Positions 46,687 through 55,155 of a stretch of DNA of 64,000 nt are shown here, piece after piece; position 1 is the stretch's first letter; each line of letters begins with the position of its first letter. The stretch spans positions 1 to 64,000 of the forward strand of contig VGZO01000010.1 in the NCBI GenBank assembly GCA_016872555.1, in the 5' to 3' direction. Made by a program: the position numbers and the translations under genes. Source of the stretch: Planctomycetota bacterium (GTDB lineage Bacteria > Planctomycetota > Planctomycetia > Pirellulales > UBA1268). The notes under the pieces were generated by a model. It was not told the origin of the DNA and did no database searches. It was given only the letters and a program-made list of their open reading frames with translations.

Positions 46687-46721
46687 GCCGTCGCGGGCCC
46701 CGGGGAAGGGGCCGCGACGGC
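46687..46721 (+). terminator. Strong GC hairpin after the kinase gene
   Basis: Arms at 46687-46701 and 46708-46721 pair over 14 bp with one bulged G and a 6-nt loop (GGGGAA). It starts 11 nt after the kinase stop. There is no T-run, so it may be a factor-assisted terminator or an RNA 3'-end stabiliser. Confidence 0.5.
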
Positions 46722-46739
46722 AGCGGTGACGGACGCCCC

Positions 46740-46768
46740 TTGCGACCGGGGGAGGTCGTTTCTACGCT
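46740..46768 (+). promoter_or_regulatory. Candidate promoter for the small basic protein gene
   Basis: TTGCGA (46740-46745) and TACGCT (46763-46768) are spaced by 17 nt. The predicted start near 46775 gives a leader of about 55 nt. The -10 matches consensus only at T, A and the last T. Confidence 0.45.
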
Positions 46769-46830
46769 GTGGAGTTGCGGTTGGCAGCCTCCGTCGCGGA
46801 CCGCACCCGAGACAACCGAAGGAACCAGTC

Positions 46831-47106
46831 ATGACGATGGACAAGAGCCTGCGCGTCCGCAAAGGATCGACGTCGGCCCGTGGCGTGCTGTCGCGCGCCG
46901 AGCGGATCACCAAGCTCAAGGAACTCGACCGCTTCGAGGCGGGGCGGAGCCCCCTCGGCCTGCCCAAGGTGCGGGTCTACAAGATGGTGATGAAGAAGAA
47001 GAAGGCGAAGAAGGAGGAGGGGGCGGAGGGAGCCGCAGCCCCGAAGGCCGGCGCCGCCAAGGCAGCGGCCAAGCCGGCAGCCGCGGCCGCCGCGAAGAAG
47101 AAGTGA
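46831..47106 (+). CDS. Small basic protein (Chlamydiae/Verrucomicrobia/Planctomycetes family)
   Basis: 91 residues. The first 55 (MDKSLRVRKGSTSARGVLSR ... LKELDRFEAGRSPLGLPKVR) match the pattern I know for the PVC-group 'small basic protein' family (TIGR04137), proposed to interact with ribosomal RNA but not characterised. The rest, KMVMKKKKAKKEEGAEG followed by Ala/Lys repeats, is a histone H1-like tail longer than the usual ~60-residue family length. GGAA lies about 8 nt before the ATG. It has its own candidate promoter and stands alone, suggesting independent high expression. Confidence 0.8.
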   Translation: MTMDKSLRVRKGSTSARGVLSRAERITKLKELDRFEAGRSPLGLPKVRVYKMVMKKKKAKKEEGAEGAAAPKAGAAKAAAKPAAAAAAKKK

Positions 47107-47157
47107 CCGTTTCCGGCGTGATGCCGGGACCACGGTCGACCACTGGCTGACGGTCGG

Positions 47158-48603
47158 TCACCCGCAGACCCCGGCAACGGCGTCGGCGGCGGCGATGCCG
47201 CTCGCGATGACCTGTGGGATCCCCACCCCCTCGTAGGCGTTGCCGGCCAGTGCCACTCCCGGCAACGCGGCGGCCAGTTCGCCGATCCGCCGGACGCGGT
47301 CGACGTGGCCGAGATGGTACTGCGGCATCGCGCCATGCCAGCGGGCAATCTCGACGAGCCGTGGGGGGCGTCGCGCACCGAGGATCGCCTCGGCTTCGGC
47401 CGCCGCCCGGGCGATGAGGAGCTCGTCGGGCAGGAGGGCGACACCCGGATCGAGGGCTCCCCCGAGGAACACGCGCACGAGCGCTCCGTCTCCAGGCGCT
47501 CGACCAGGGAACTTCGCGCTGGCGAAGCTGATCGCCAGGCAACCCCTGCCCGCGACGGCCGGCACGACCACGCCGGCGGCCGTGAGGGGGTGTTCGAGCG
47601 CGGCGCGATCGTACCCCAGGCAGACGACAGCCGATCCCGCATGCTCGATGGCCGCGAGCTCGCCGGCCAGAGCCGGCGCGACGTCGCCGAGGATCGGCGC
47701 GGCGATCGGCGCGGGGCAGGCGACGACGACACCGGCCGCCGGTTGGACGTGGCTGCCTCCGGCGGTCCGCAGGACGTACCCGGCGGCGGACCATGCCAGC
47801 CCGTCCACCGCGGCGCGACGCCATTCCACGCCGGCGTCACCGAGGCGCCGCCACAGCGCCTTCGGGAGCGACTCCATCCCCTCGGCCAGGGTCACGAACT
47901 GCGAGTAACGGGCGCCGGCGACCGGCCCGTCAGGGGCGGGCTGGCCTTCGCCGGGCCGCGTGGCCTCCAGCCGGGCCCGCTCGCCCGCCGTGAGGCTGCC
48001 ATGCTCGCGCTCCATCCGCACGAACTCCGGACACGCCGCCGCCATGCTCAGCCGGGCCGGGTCGGCCGTCCAGATTCCCGCGACGAGCGGCTGGACGAGG
48101 CGTTCGAAGGCCTCGCGGCCGAGCCGACGCACCGCGAACGACTCGAGCGATTCATCGCCGGCAGCCGGATCCCGGGAGGGCACTGTCGGCTCTGCGAGAA
48201 GCCGGTCGCGCCCCGCGGCCGACAGCAGGGGAGTCGTCCGGATCGCCTCCCGGTCGCCTGGGGCGAGAAGGCGAAAGCCGGCCGGGACGGGAACCGTCCG
48301 ACCGCCCCACCAGATCATGGCGCGCCGTGCCGATGGGGACACCGGCAGGAGACGGTCGGTGAGCCCGAGCCGCTCGACGAGCGCGAGCCCCTCGGGCCGC
48401 GCGGCGAGGAAGCAGTCGGCGGCCCGTTCCACCAGCCACTCGCCCCGCCGGACGGTCTGCAGCACGCCGCCTGGGCGGTCGGCGGGGTCGATGATCACGA
48501 CCCGTCGGCGCGACTTCGCGACGAGTGTCTCGGCGGCCACCAACCCGGCCAGCCCCCCTCCGACGACGACGATCGGCGCGGCGGACTGGGGTGTCGTGGT
48601 CAT
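47158..48603 (-). CDS. hemY: Protoporphyrinogen oxidase (oxygen-dependent type)
   Basis: 481 residues. FAD-dependent oxidation of protoporphyrinogen IX, penultimate step of haem synthesis. N-terminal dinucleotide fold PIVVVGGGLAGLVAAETLVA and the RPGG turn; WLVERAADCFLAARPEGLAL; SLESFAVRRLGREAFERLVQ and PLVAGIWTADPARLSM are family markers; the C-terminal FAD motif is PGVALAGNAYEGVGIPQVIA. There are no obvious membrane helices. The gene is divergent from the TPR gene and convergent with the small basic protein gene. Confidence 0.93.
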   Translation of the reverse strand: MTTTPQSAAPIVVVGGGLAGLVAAETLVAKSRRRVVIIDPADRPGGVLQTVRRGEWLVERAADCFLAARPEGLALVERLGLTDRLLPVSPSARRAMIWWGGRTVPVPAGFRLLAPGDREAIRTTPLLSAAGRDRLLAEPTVPSRDPAAGDESLESFAVRRLGREAFERLVQPLVAGIWTADPARLSMAAACPEFVRMEREHGSLTAGERARLEATRPGEGQPAPDGPVAGARYSQFVTLAEGMESLPKALWRRLGDAGVEWRRAAVDGLAWSAAGYVLRTAGGSHVQPAAGVVVACPAPIAAPILGDVAPALAGELAAIEHAGSAVVCLGYDRAALEHPLTAAGVVVPAVAGRGCLAISFASAKFPGRAPGDGALVRVFLGGALDPGVALLPDELLIARAAAEAEAILGARRPPRLVEIARWHGAMPQYHLGHVDRVRRIGELAAALPGVALAGNAYEGVGIPQVIASGIAAADAVAGVCG

Positions 48604-48694
48604 CGGGGCAAAGCTACCGGAAACGATTCTACCGGCGCGGAGGCCGCGGCCGACGGCGGCCCGGGACGGCGCCACGCGCCACCGCAGGATGATC

Positions 48695-48723
48695 TGGACC
48701 CGGCGAGCGGGGAAGCCTACGTT
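48695..48723 (+). promoter_or_regulatory. Candidate promoter for the TPR protein gene
   Basis: TGGACC (48695-48700) and TACGTT (48718-48723) with a 17-nt spacer; a start near 48730 leaves about 64 nt to the GTG at 48794. Match to consensus is moderate. On the opposite strand TAGAAT (48631-48626) could serve hemY but lacks a clear -35. Confidence 0.35.
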
Positions 48724-48793
48724 CCCCGGCGCTGCGGCATTCCCGCCCGCGGGACGCCGCGATCGCCCCAGGCTGTCTTCGGAGGATCTCGAC

Positions 48794-51160
48794 GTGGCCA
48801 TGCTGCGGTGCCCCCGTCTTTCCGGCGTCGTCCTCTCCGCGTTGCTCCTCGGAGTGGCCCCGTGCGGTCCGTCGTGCCCTGCCGCGGGGCCCGACGCCGC
48901 TGCTTCTCCGCGCGGCCTGCTGCGGCTCCCGAAGTGGATGGATCGGCTCACCGGCCGCGACTCCGCCACGCCGGCACCTGCCGAGGCGGCGAAGAATGCC
49001 GCCCCGGCGCCACAGGACCGGCCGACCGCGGCCGACCAGGCGCCCGCCGGCACCGCCCCCGGCATCGCCGCCACACCCCGTTCGACCGCCGAGGGCAAGC
49101 CGGGGCGGTCGCTGCTCCGCTCCCGGTTCGCCGCCCCGGTCGACACGCGCGGATCGCTCCTCGGCGCGTGGGGTGAGTTGGCGAGCGATCTGGCCGCCCG
49201 CGCCCAGCCCGGCGCCGCACAGCGATCCGCGCCCGCCGGCGCCGAGACGTTCGTGCTCGGACCCGACCGGAGCGTGCTGGCCGCGAGCGGCGAAGACACC
49301 GGCTCGACGGCCACGGTCGCCGTCGGCGCCGCACCGCTGCCCCCCGAAGAGGGCGCCGAAGGGGTGACCAGCGCGGTCGTCGAGCCCCCTGCCCCCGCCC
49401 CCCTCGGCGACCTGCCGCCGACCCCACCGACTTCGCTCGATACGCCGGTCGCGGCCACCCCCGACGAGGTCCCGACGCTGACGATCGATCCGGCGAGCTT
49501 CCAGGGCATCACGCCGGGCACGTCGACCCGTGGAGAGGTCGAGGCGGTGTTCGGCCTCGGTACCGCGTTCACCCGGGAGGACGGCAGCAACGGATTGTTC
49601 TGGGCGATGGAGCCGTTCGAGCGCGTGGAGATGACGTTCGATGGCGACGTCTGCAGCGCGATCCGCGTCAAGCTCGTCGAGCCGCTGGCCGTCGACGAGC
49701 TGGCCGAGAAGCTCGAGATCGGCGACCTCCGCACCGTGTCGATCCTCGACGAACAGGGGATCTCGATCGGCGAGGTGTTTCCCGAACGGGGCATCGTCTT
49801 CAGCCTCAAGCCGGGCACCCGATCGGCCCTGGCGATGATGCTCGAGCCGCTCGACCCCGAGGCCTTCGTCCTCCGCGCCGAAGGGGAGATGGAAACCCAC
49901 TCCGCCCACGCCCTCGCCGACCTCACCTACGCGATCGAACTCGACCCACGCCACCTCCGGGCGCACCGGCTGCTGTTGGTGCTCCTGGCCGAGCAGGGGC
50001 GCTGGCAGCAGGCCCTGAAAACCGCCGCCGCCACCGAAGCGGTCGATCCGGTCGACGTCTGGACTCGGCTCAAGCACGCCAGCATCCTCGTGGCGCTGGA
50101 GCGGTTCGTCGACGCCCGCACCAAGGTCGAGGAGGTCCGCGACGAGGCGACGGCGACGCCGCTGGTGAAGGCCCAGGCCGAGCGGATGCTCGGCCGCATC
50201 GCCCTCGAGGAGCCGACCGCCGATTACGCCCGGGCCGTGGGGCACTTCGACCAGGCGATCCGGGCCGGGTTGCCGCTGCTCACCAACCGCTCGCCGTCGG
50301 TGCAGACCGCCGCCCGCGAGGTCCTGCTCGACGCCCACCTGGGGATGGCGATCGCGATCTCCCGGGGCAAATACCGGCAGAAGCCGCGCGTGATCCCGAA
50401 ATGGATCCAGCGGGCCGACGCGATGGTGGCCGAAGTCCCCGCCGATGATCCGCAGCGGGCGATGCTCGAGTTGCAGCTGTGCCGCGGAGCGCTGGCGGCC
50501 GCCGCCGGCTCGGCGGAGGCGATCGAGCCACTTCCCTGGGTGAAGCGCCTCCTCGCCGCCCGCGACCGCCTCGGGGCCGGGCTCGAGGATTCCTGGCGGC
50601 GTCGCCAGATCGACTGGGAGGCGGGCCACGGGCTCGCCGACGCCATCGCCGCCGCCCAGAAGCGTGGCGAGGCGGCCGACATGCTCGCCAATGCGACGCT
50701 CACCGCGGCCTACCTGGAGCGCGGCGCCGAGCAGCGCGAGCTCACCGACCGCGACCGGCGGAGCCTCGGCGACATCTACTTCCGGATCGGTGTCCTCCAC
50801 GGCATCCAGCAGGGGGATCACGCCACGGCGGTCGTGTGGTTCGACAAGGTCGTGCCGCTGTGGGAATCCAATGCCGCCTTCGGACGCGACGGCACGTCCG
50901 GTCGTCTCGGTGAGTCGCTGGTGAGCATGGCGATCTCCTACTGGAACGCCGACCGCCGCGAGGAAGCGGTCCGCCTCAGCCGCCAGGGCGTGAAGCTCAT
51001 GGAGGGGGCGGTCGAGCAGCGGCAGATCGAGGAGAAGTCGCTGGCGGTGGCCTACGGCAACCTGTCGACGATGTACGCCGAGCAGGGAGACGACTTCCAG
51101 GCCAAGGCGTTCGCCGAAATGGCCAGCCGGGTCGAATCCACCGCGGCGAAGCTCCAGTGA
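48794..51160 (+). CDS. Exported TPR protein with an SmpA/OmlA-like domain
   Basis: About 788 residues. GGAGGA ends 7 nt before the GTG at 48794 (an ATG at 48800 is the alternative). A signal-peptide-like start (LSGVVLSALLLGVAPCGPSC) contains Cys residues that could be lipidated. After a Pro/Ala linker, residues about 230-345 look like the small SmpA/OmlA/BLIP fold (FQGITPGTSTRGEVEAVFGL then WAMEPFERVEMTFDGDVCSA). From about residue 350, TPR-like helices follow (AHALADLTYAIELDPRHLRA; AYGNLSTMYAEQGDDFQAKA). Probably an envelope scaffold. The stop overlaps the next start (GTGA). Confidence 0.78.
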   Translation: MAMLRCPRLSGVVLSALLLGVAPCGPSCPAAGPDAAASPRGLLRLPKWMDRLTGRDSATPAPAEAAKNAAPAPQDRPTAADQAPAGTAPGIAATPRSTAEGKPGRSLLRSRFAAPVDTRGSLLGAWGELASDLAARAQPGAAQRSAPAGAETFVLGPDRSVLAASGEDTGSTATVAVGAAPLPPEEGAEGVTSAVVEPPAPAPLGDLPPTPPTSLDTPVAATPDEVPTLTIDPASFQGITPGTSTRGEVEAVFGLGTAFTREDGSNGLFWAMEPFERVEMTFDGDVCSAIRVKLVEPLAVDELAEKLEIGDLRTVSILDEQGISIGEVFPERGIVFSLKPGTRSALAMMLEPLDPEAFVLRAEGEMETHSAHALADLTYAIELDPRHLRAHRLLLVLLAEQGRWQQALKTAAATEAVDPVDVWTRLKHASILVALERFVDARTKVEEVRDEATATPLVKAQAERMLGRIALEEPTADYARAVGHFDQAIRAGLPLLTNRSPSVQTAAREVLLDAHLGMAIAISRGKYRQKPRVIPKWIQRADAMVAEVPADDPQRAMLELQLCRGALAAAAGSAEAIEPLPWVKRLLAARDRLGAGLEDSWRRRQIDWEAGHGLADAIAAAQKRGEAADMLANATLTAAYLERGAEQRELTDRDRRSLGDIYFRIGVLHGIQQGDHATAVVWFDKVVPLWESNAAFGRDGTSGRLGESLVSMAISYWNADRREEAVRLSRQGVKLMEGAVEQRQIEEKSLAVAYGNLSTMYAEQGDDFQAKAFAEMASRVESTAAKLQ

Positions 51161-51924
51161 ACGACCCCGCCGGCCCGGAGCTCGGTGAGTTGCTCCAGCT
51201 GCAGCGCTGGAACACGCCGACGGTCTACAACGGCTGGGAGCAGATCACCCGTCGCGATCCCGCCGCCGCCGGATTCAATCCGGAGGAGACGCGCGATTTC
51301 ATGCCGGCGCTGGGCCCGATGGTGGGCCGCGCGGTGACGCTGGTCATCGAACCGGGAAACCCGGCGCACAAGTCCGCCGCGCCCGGTGCCTGGGATGCCT
51401 ACCGCCGCGCCGTCGCCGCGGTGCCGGGCCCGAAGATCGTCTGCGTCCAGGACCTGGAAAAGCCCCGGGTCACGGGCTCGTTCTGGGGAGAAGTCAACGC
51501 CTCGGTCCACCGCGCGCTCGGGTGCGTGGGTACGATCTGCGACGGCGCGATCCGCGACGTCGACGAGATGACCGCCGTCGGCTTCAAGGCGCTCGCCCGG
51601 CGGCTGTGCGTCGGCCACGCCCACGTCCATCCGGTCCGCTGGGGCTGCCCGGTCGAGGTCTTCGGGCGCACCGTCAACCCCGGCGACCTGATCCACGCCG
51701 ACAAGCACGGGTTCCTCGTCATCACCCCCGAGGAAGCGGCGCTCGTGCTCGAGGCGGCGACGTTCATGGACGCCAACGAGTGCCGGACGGTGATCGCGGC
51801 GGCCCGCGGCGCGGCCGGCAGCGACACCGCCGCCCTCCTCGATGCGTTGGCCGCGGCCTCGGGCCGGTTCGCGGCGGCGGCCCGCGAGCGCTTCGGCCGC
51901 CGCGGCGAGTGGGGCGCGGGCTGA
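51157..51924 (+). CDS. RraA-like protein (dimethylmenaquinone methyltransferase-fold)
   Basis: 255 residues; GTG start overlaps the TPR stop by 4 nt. The RraA/HMG-aldolase fold is recognisable: LQRWNTPTVYNGWEQITRRD, then CVGTICDGAIRDVDEM (the GAxRD motif with Arg/Asp), WGCPVEVFGRTVNPGDLIHA and ADKHGFLVITPEEA. Members are either class II pyruvate aldolases (metal-dependent) or RNase E inhibitors; the conserved RD and the D-x-x-G segment leave aldolase chemistry possible. The adjacent sugar isomerase gene suggests a catabolic role, but the two are convergent, so the link is weak. Confidence 0.8.
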   Translation: MNDPAGPELGELLQLQRWNTPTVYNGWEQITRRDPAAAGFNPEETRDFMPALGPMVGRAVTLVIEPGNPAHKSAAPGAWDAYRRAVAAVPGPKIVCVQDLEKPRVTGSFWGEVNASVHRALGCVGTICDGAIRDVDEMTAVGFKALARRLCVGHAHVHPVRWGCPVEVFGRTVNPGDLIHADKHGFLVITPEEAALVLEAATFMDANECRTVIAAARGAAGSDTAALLDALAAASGRFAAAARERFGRRGEWGAG

Positions 51925-51935
51925 CGGCGCGCCGC

Positions 51936-52682
51936 CTACAGCAGGCTCTCGAGGAGGAGCCGCATCTTCCGCAGCTCGGCTCCCTGGTCGACGCCGGGGA
52001 GAGGGAGCATGTGGGCGCACAGGGCCCGCCCGTAGCCGACCCGCTCGAGCTGGCGGACGAGGCGCAGGTATTCGACGCCCCCCTGGCCGATCCGGACCTG
52101 GGGCACGTCGGGCTTGGTGTCACGGAGGTGGACGTGGCGGACGTATTTGAGGATCGGCTCCCAGCTCGCCGCCTTCTTGTGCCCGAAGATGAAATGGCTC
52201 GGGTCGAGGGTGACACCGAGCCCCGGCACGTTGCGGCACAGCGACGCGGTCGTCTCGGCATCCTGGGTCATGCGGCCCGCCGAGGTCTTCACTGCCACGA
52301 CGGCGTCGAGCGTGGCGGCGATCGCCACCATCCGCCGCAGCCGCTCGATCTCGCCATTGAACGGCGTTCCCAGCTCGGATGACTCGACGACCATCGTCAC
52401 GACGCCGAGCGACTTGGCGAGCTTGCAGGCGGCGGCAAACAGCCCGTCGGTCGCCGGGGTTTCGGCGGCGGCGAACGAAACCGCCACCGGCCGGAGCCGC
52501 TGCAGGTCGCTGCAGGCCTTGACCGCGGCGTCGGGCTGGGCGGCGACCTCGACGGGATGGAGGTGCCCCCCCGATTCGTGGACGTCGATCTCCACCGCGC
52601 TGTACTCGAGCTCCGCAAGGCGCTCCATCGCAGCCGCCAGGGGGAGGTCGGGGAAGCACTCGGTGCTGACGCAGACGATCAC
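51936..52682 (-). CDS. Sugar phosphate isomerase/epimerase (xylose-isomerase-like TIM barrel)
   Basis: 248 residues from the GTG at 52682. A TIM-barrel epimerase with metal-site motifs TMVVESSELGTPFNG (Glu), LGVTLDPSHFIFG (Asp, His), YVRHVHLRDTKPDVPQVRIG (His, Asp) and QGGVEYLRLV (Glu in the last strand). Family members isomerise or epimerise sugars, inositols or hydroxypyruvate; the substrate is not predictable. No signal peptide. It is convergent with the RraA-like gene (11 nt) and divergent from sppA. Confidence 0.86.
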   Translation of the reverse strand: MIVCVSTECFPDLPLAAAMERLAELEYSAVEIDVHESGGHLHPVEVAAQPDAAVKACSDLQRLRPVAVSFAAAETPATDGLFAAACKLAKSLGVVTMVVESSELGTPFNGEIERLRRMVAIAATLDAVVAVKTSAGRMTQDAETTASLCRNVPGLGVTLDPSHFIFGHKKAASWEPILKYVRHVHLRDTKPDVPQVRIGQGGVEYLRLVRQLERVGYGRALCAHMLPLPGVDQGAELRKMRLLLESLL

Positions 52683-52888
52683 GGCGGACTCCGGGGCGGG
52701 TATGGGGGCGGGCGCCGGGGTGCGACGGCCCCGCACCGCTTCGGGCGCGCCCGCGACGGCAGGCAGGGGCAAGGTAGCGGGCGCCGGCGAATCGTGGCAA
52801 CATGAGCCCGGGTCGGCCGCGGTCGTGAGCGCCCCGACCCTGGCAACGCGCCACCTGGCCGGTGATGGTTCGAAGGAGGGATCGGGCC

Positions 52889-53950
52889 ATGGATCGGGCG
52901 ACAGAGGGGGGCGGCGCTTCCGAGCGGATGGTGCCGCCGACGCGGGTGATCCTCGAACAAGCGCGCCCCCGGGGCCTGCGGAGCGCGCGCGTGGCCTGGG
53001 TGGTGGCCGCCGTGGCCGTGGCCGTCGCCCTCGCCAGTGCCGCGGCAAACGCCCGCTACTTCCAGCGCGACGCGGCGCTCGGCGAAACCTGGCACTCGCT
53101 GTCGCGGACGGCCCCTTCCAAGATCGCGATCGTCGACGTCGCCGGGGCAATCCTCGGCGAGGGGTTCGCCACCGCCCAACTCGAGCAGGTGCGCCGCGAT
53201 CCGGCGGTCAAGGCGCTCGTGCTGCGGATCGACAGCCCCGGGGGCACCGTGAGCGGCAGCGACGAGATCTACGAGCGGATCCGGCGCCTGCTCGCGGACC
53301 GCGACCTCCCGGTCGTCGTCAGCATGGGGGGGATCGCCGCCAGCGGCGGCTACTACGTGGCGATGGCCAACGCCGGACGTGACGACGTGATCTTTGCCGA
53401 GCCGGCCACGCTCACCGGGTCGATCGGCGTCATCATCCCGCATTTCGACGTGTCGCGGCTCCTCGAGCGCTTCGACGTCGCCGACGACTCGGTCACCAGC
53501 GGCCCGCTCAAGGAGATGCTCAGCCCGACGAAGGCCCGGGACCCGGGCCTGGCGGCGCGCGAGCGCGAGGTGCTCCAGTCGCTCGTCGACGACATGTTTG
53601 CCCGGTTCAAGGAGATCGTGCGGGCGGGCCGGCCGAAGCTCGACGGCGCCGCGCTCGAGCAGGTCGCCACCGGGCAGGTGTTCACCGCGCGGCAGGCGCT
53701 CGAGGCAGGACTCGTCGACCGGATCGGTTTCCTCGACGACGCCATCGCCCGGTCGGTCGAACTGGCGGGCCTCACGGAACGGACCGCGCGCGTCGTGCGC
53801 TACCAGCGCCCGAGGTCACTGGCCGAGGGGCTGCTCGGCATCGACGCGCCGACGGCACGCGGGCCGTGGCAGTCGTTCGCCGAGTTGACGACGCCGCGGG
53901 CGTGGTACCTGTGCAGTTGGTGGCCGGCGCTGGTCGCCAGCGGCGGTTGA
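52889..53950 (+). CDS. sppA: Signal peptide peptidase SppA (short, 36K-type)
   Basis: 353 residues from the ATG at 52889, with GGAGGG 7 nt upstream. A single membrane anchor (VAWVVAAVAVAVALASAAAN) then a Clp-fold serine protease: LVLRIDSPGGTVSGSDEIYE, the nucleophile Ser in GGIAASGGYYVAMA, ATLTGSIGVI, and the general-base Lys in GPLKEMLSPTKARD. It cleaves remnant signal peptides in the membrane. One protease domain only, as in the short Bacillus-type SppA. Convergent with the thiolase-like gene. Confidence 0.93.
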   Translation: MDRATEGGGASERMVPPTRVILEQARPRGLRSARVAWVVAAVAVAVALASAAANARYFQRDAALGETWHSLSRTAPSKIAIVDVAGAILGEGFATAQLEQVRRDPAVKALVLRIDSPGGTVSGSDEIYERIRRLLADRDLPVVVSMGGIAASGGYYVAMANAGRDDVIFAEPATLTGSIGVIIPHFDVSRLLERFDVADDSVTSGPLKEMLSPTKARDPGLAAREREVLQSLVDDMFARFKEIVRAGRPKLDGAALEQVATGQVFTARQALEAGLVDRIGFLDDAIARSVELAGLTERTARVVRYQRPRSLAEGLLGIDAPTARGPWQSFAELTTPRAWYLCSWWPALVASGG

Positions 53951-53976
53951 GGCGTTGACCGGCCGCGTGGCGACCT

Positions 53977-55155
53977 TCAGGAGCCGGCCTGCTCGAAGAG
54001 CACGGCGAGTCCCTGGCCGAGCCCGATCGACGTCGCCGCGAGACCCCATCGGCCTCCTGACCGGACCAGCGCGTGGACCAGCGTGGTCGCCATCCGCGCC
54101 CCGGCTGCTCCGGGTGGGTTGCCGAGGGCGAGGCTCCCGCCGCACGGATTGACCCGGGCGGGGTCGATGCCGAGCTCGGCGACGTCGTTGATCACCTCGG
54201 CGGCGAACGTCTCGTCGAGCTCGAAGTGGTCGATGTCCTCCGGGCGCACCCCCGACTTGCCGAGGAGCTTGCGGGTGGCGTGCACGGCGCCCCGCGCCGT
54301 TGCCGCCGGGGGGATGCCGACCGTCGCCGTCGCCACGACGGTCGCCAGCGGTGTCAGCCGCCGACGAAGCGCCTCGCCACGGGACATGATCACCAGCGCC
54401 GCCGCTCCGGCGCCCGGGGGTGCCGCCGTGGCGGCCGTGATCGTGCCGGCGCCGGGTAGGAACAGCGGCTCGAGCCGGTCGAGGTCGGCGACGCGCTCGG
54501 CGGCCAGAATCGCCTCGTCACGGACGACGGTCGCGGGCCGACCGCCTTCGTCGTGCCCGCCGACGGCGACGATCTCGTCTTTCCAGTCGGCGGCGGCGGC
54601 GCGGCGGTGGCTCTCGAGCGCCCAGGCCTCCTGCCGACGGCGGTCGATCCCCGCGTGGATCGCGAGGTGCTCCGCGCACAGGCCCGGCGAGAGGACCCCC
54701 CGGCTGCTCGCGGCCAGCGCCCGGGGATGGATGTCGGCGCTGTGGGCCGCCGCTCCACGGCCGGGATGGTCGACCCCGCCGGCGACGACGACGCGTTCGG
54801 CTCCGACGCGGATCGCCTGGGCGCTGCGGACGAGGGCCTCGAGTCCCGAGCCGCCGCCGCGGTCGACGGTCGCCCCCGCGGCGCCGAACGGCAGCCCGGC
54901 GAGGAGCGCGGCGTTCCGGGCGACGTTGCCCCCCAGCTCGCCCCTCGGCTGCGTGCAGCCGAGGATCACGTCCTCGATCGTCGCCGGATCGACGGCCGCA
55001 GCCGCCACCGCCGCCGCGATCGCCGCCGCGGCCAACTCGTCGCCGCGCACCCGTCGGAACACCCCGCGGCCCGGATCACCCAGGCCGATCGCCGTGCGCC
55101 GGCACCCGACGATGACGGGCGTTTCGTCGTCTCGCGCCGTGGCGGGAGGGGTCAT
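53977..55155 (-). CDS. Thiolase-family protein lacking all catalytic residues (pseudo-thiolase)
   Basis: 392 residues, full thiolase length and fold: ETPVIVGCRRTAIGLGDPGR, CTQPRGELGGNVARNAALLA, CAEHLAIHAGIDRRRQEAWA, FELDETFAAEVINDVAELGI, NPCGGSLALGNPPGAAGARM. Yet the nucleophile position (usual N-R-x-C-A-S-G) is R-G-G-G-S-G with Gly101 for Cys; the GHP His is Asn346 (GNP); and the CIG Cys is Ser376 (SIG). The reading frame is intact, so this is a preserved non-catalytic or altered protein, not a decayed gene. It is coupled by ATGA to the upstream FadJ-like gene. Inference: a structural partner, or a protein with another acyl-CoA activity. Confidence 0.9.
   Translation of the reverse strand: MTPPATARDDETPVIVGCRRTAIGLGDPGRGVFRRVRGDELAAAAIAAAVAAAAVDPATIEDVILGCTQPRGELGGNVARNAALLAGLPFGAAGATVDRGGGSGLEALVRSAQAIRVGAERVVVAGGVDHPGRGAAAHSADIHPRALAASSRGVLSPGLCAEHLAIHAGIDRRRQEAWALESHRRAAAADWKDEIVAVGGHDEGGRPATVVRDEAILAAERVADLDRLEPLFLPGAGTITAATAAPPGAGAAALVIMSRGEALRRRLTPLATVVATATVGIPPAATARGAVHATRKLLGKSGVRPEDIDHFELDETFAAEVINDVAELGIDPARVNPCGGSLALGNPPGAAGARMATTLVHALVRSGGRWGLAATSIGLGQGLAVLFEQAGS

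Noticed and set aside
53977-55155. Thiolase gene as an ordinary active acetyl-CoA acyltransferase
   Set aside because: The Cys, His and Cys of the active site are all replaced when read codon by codon.
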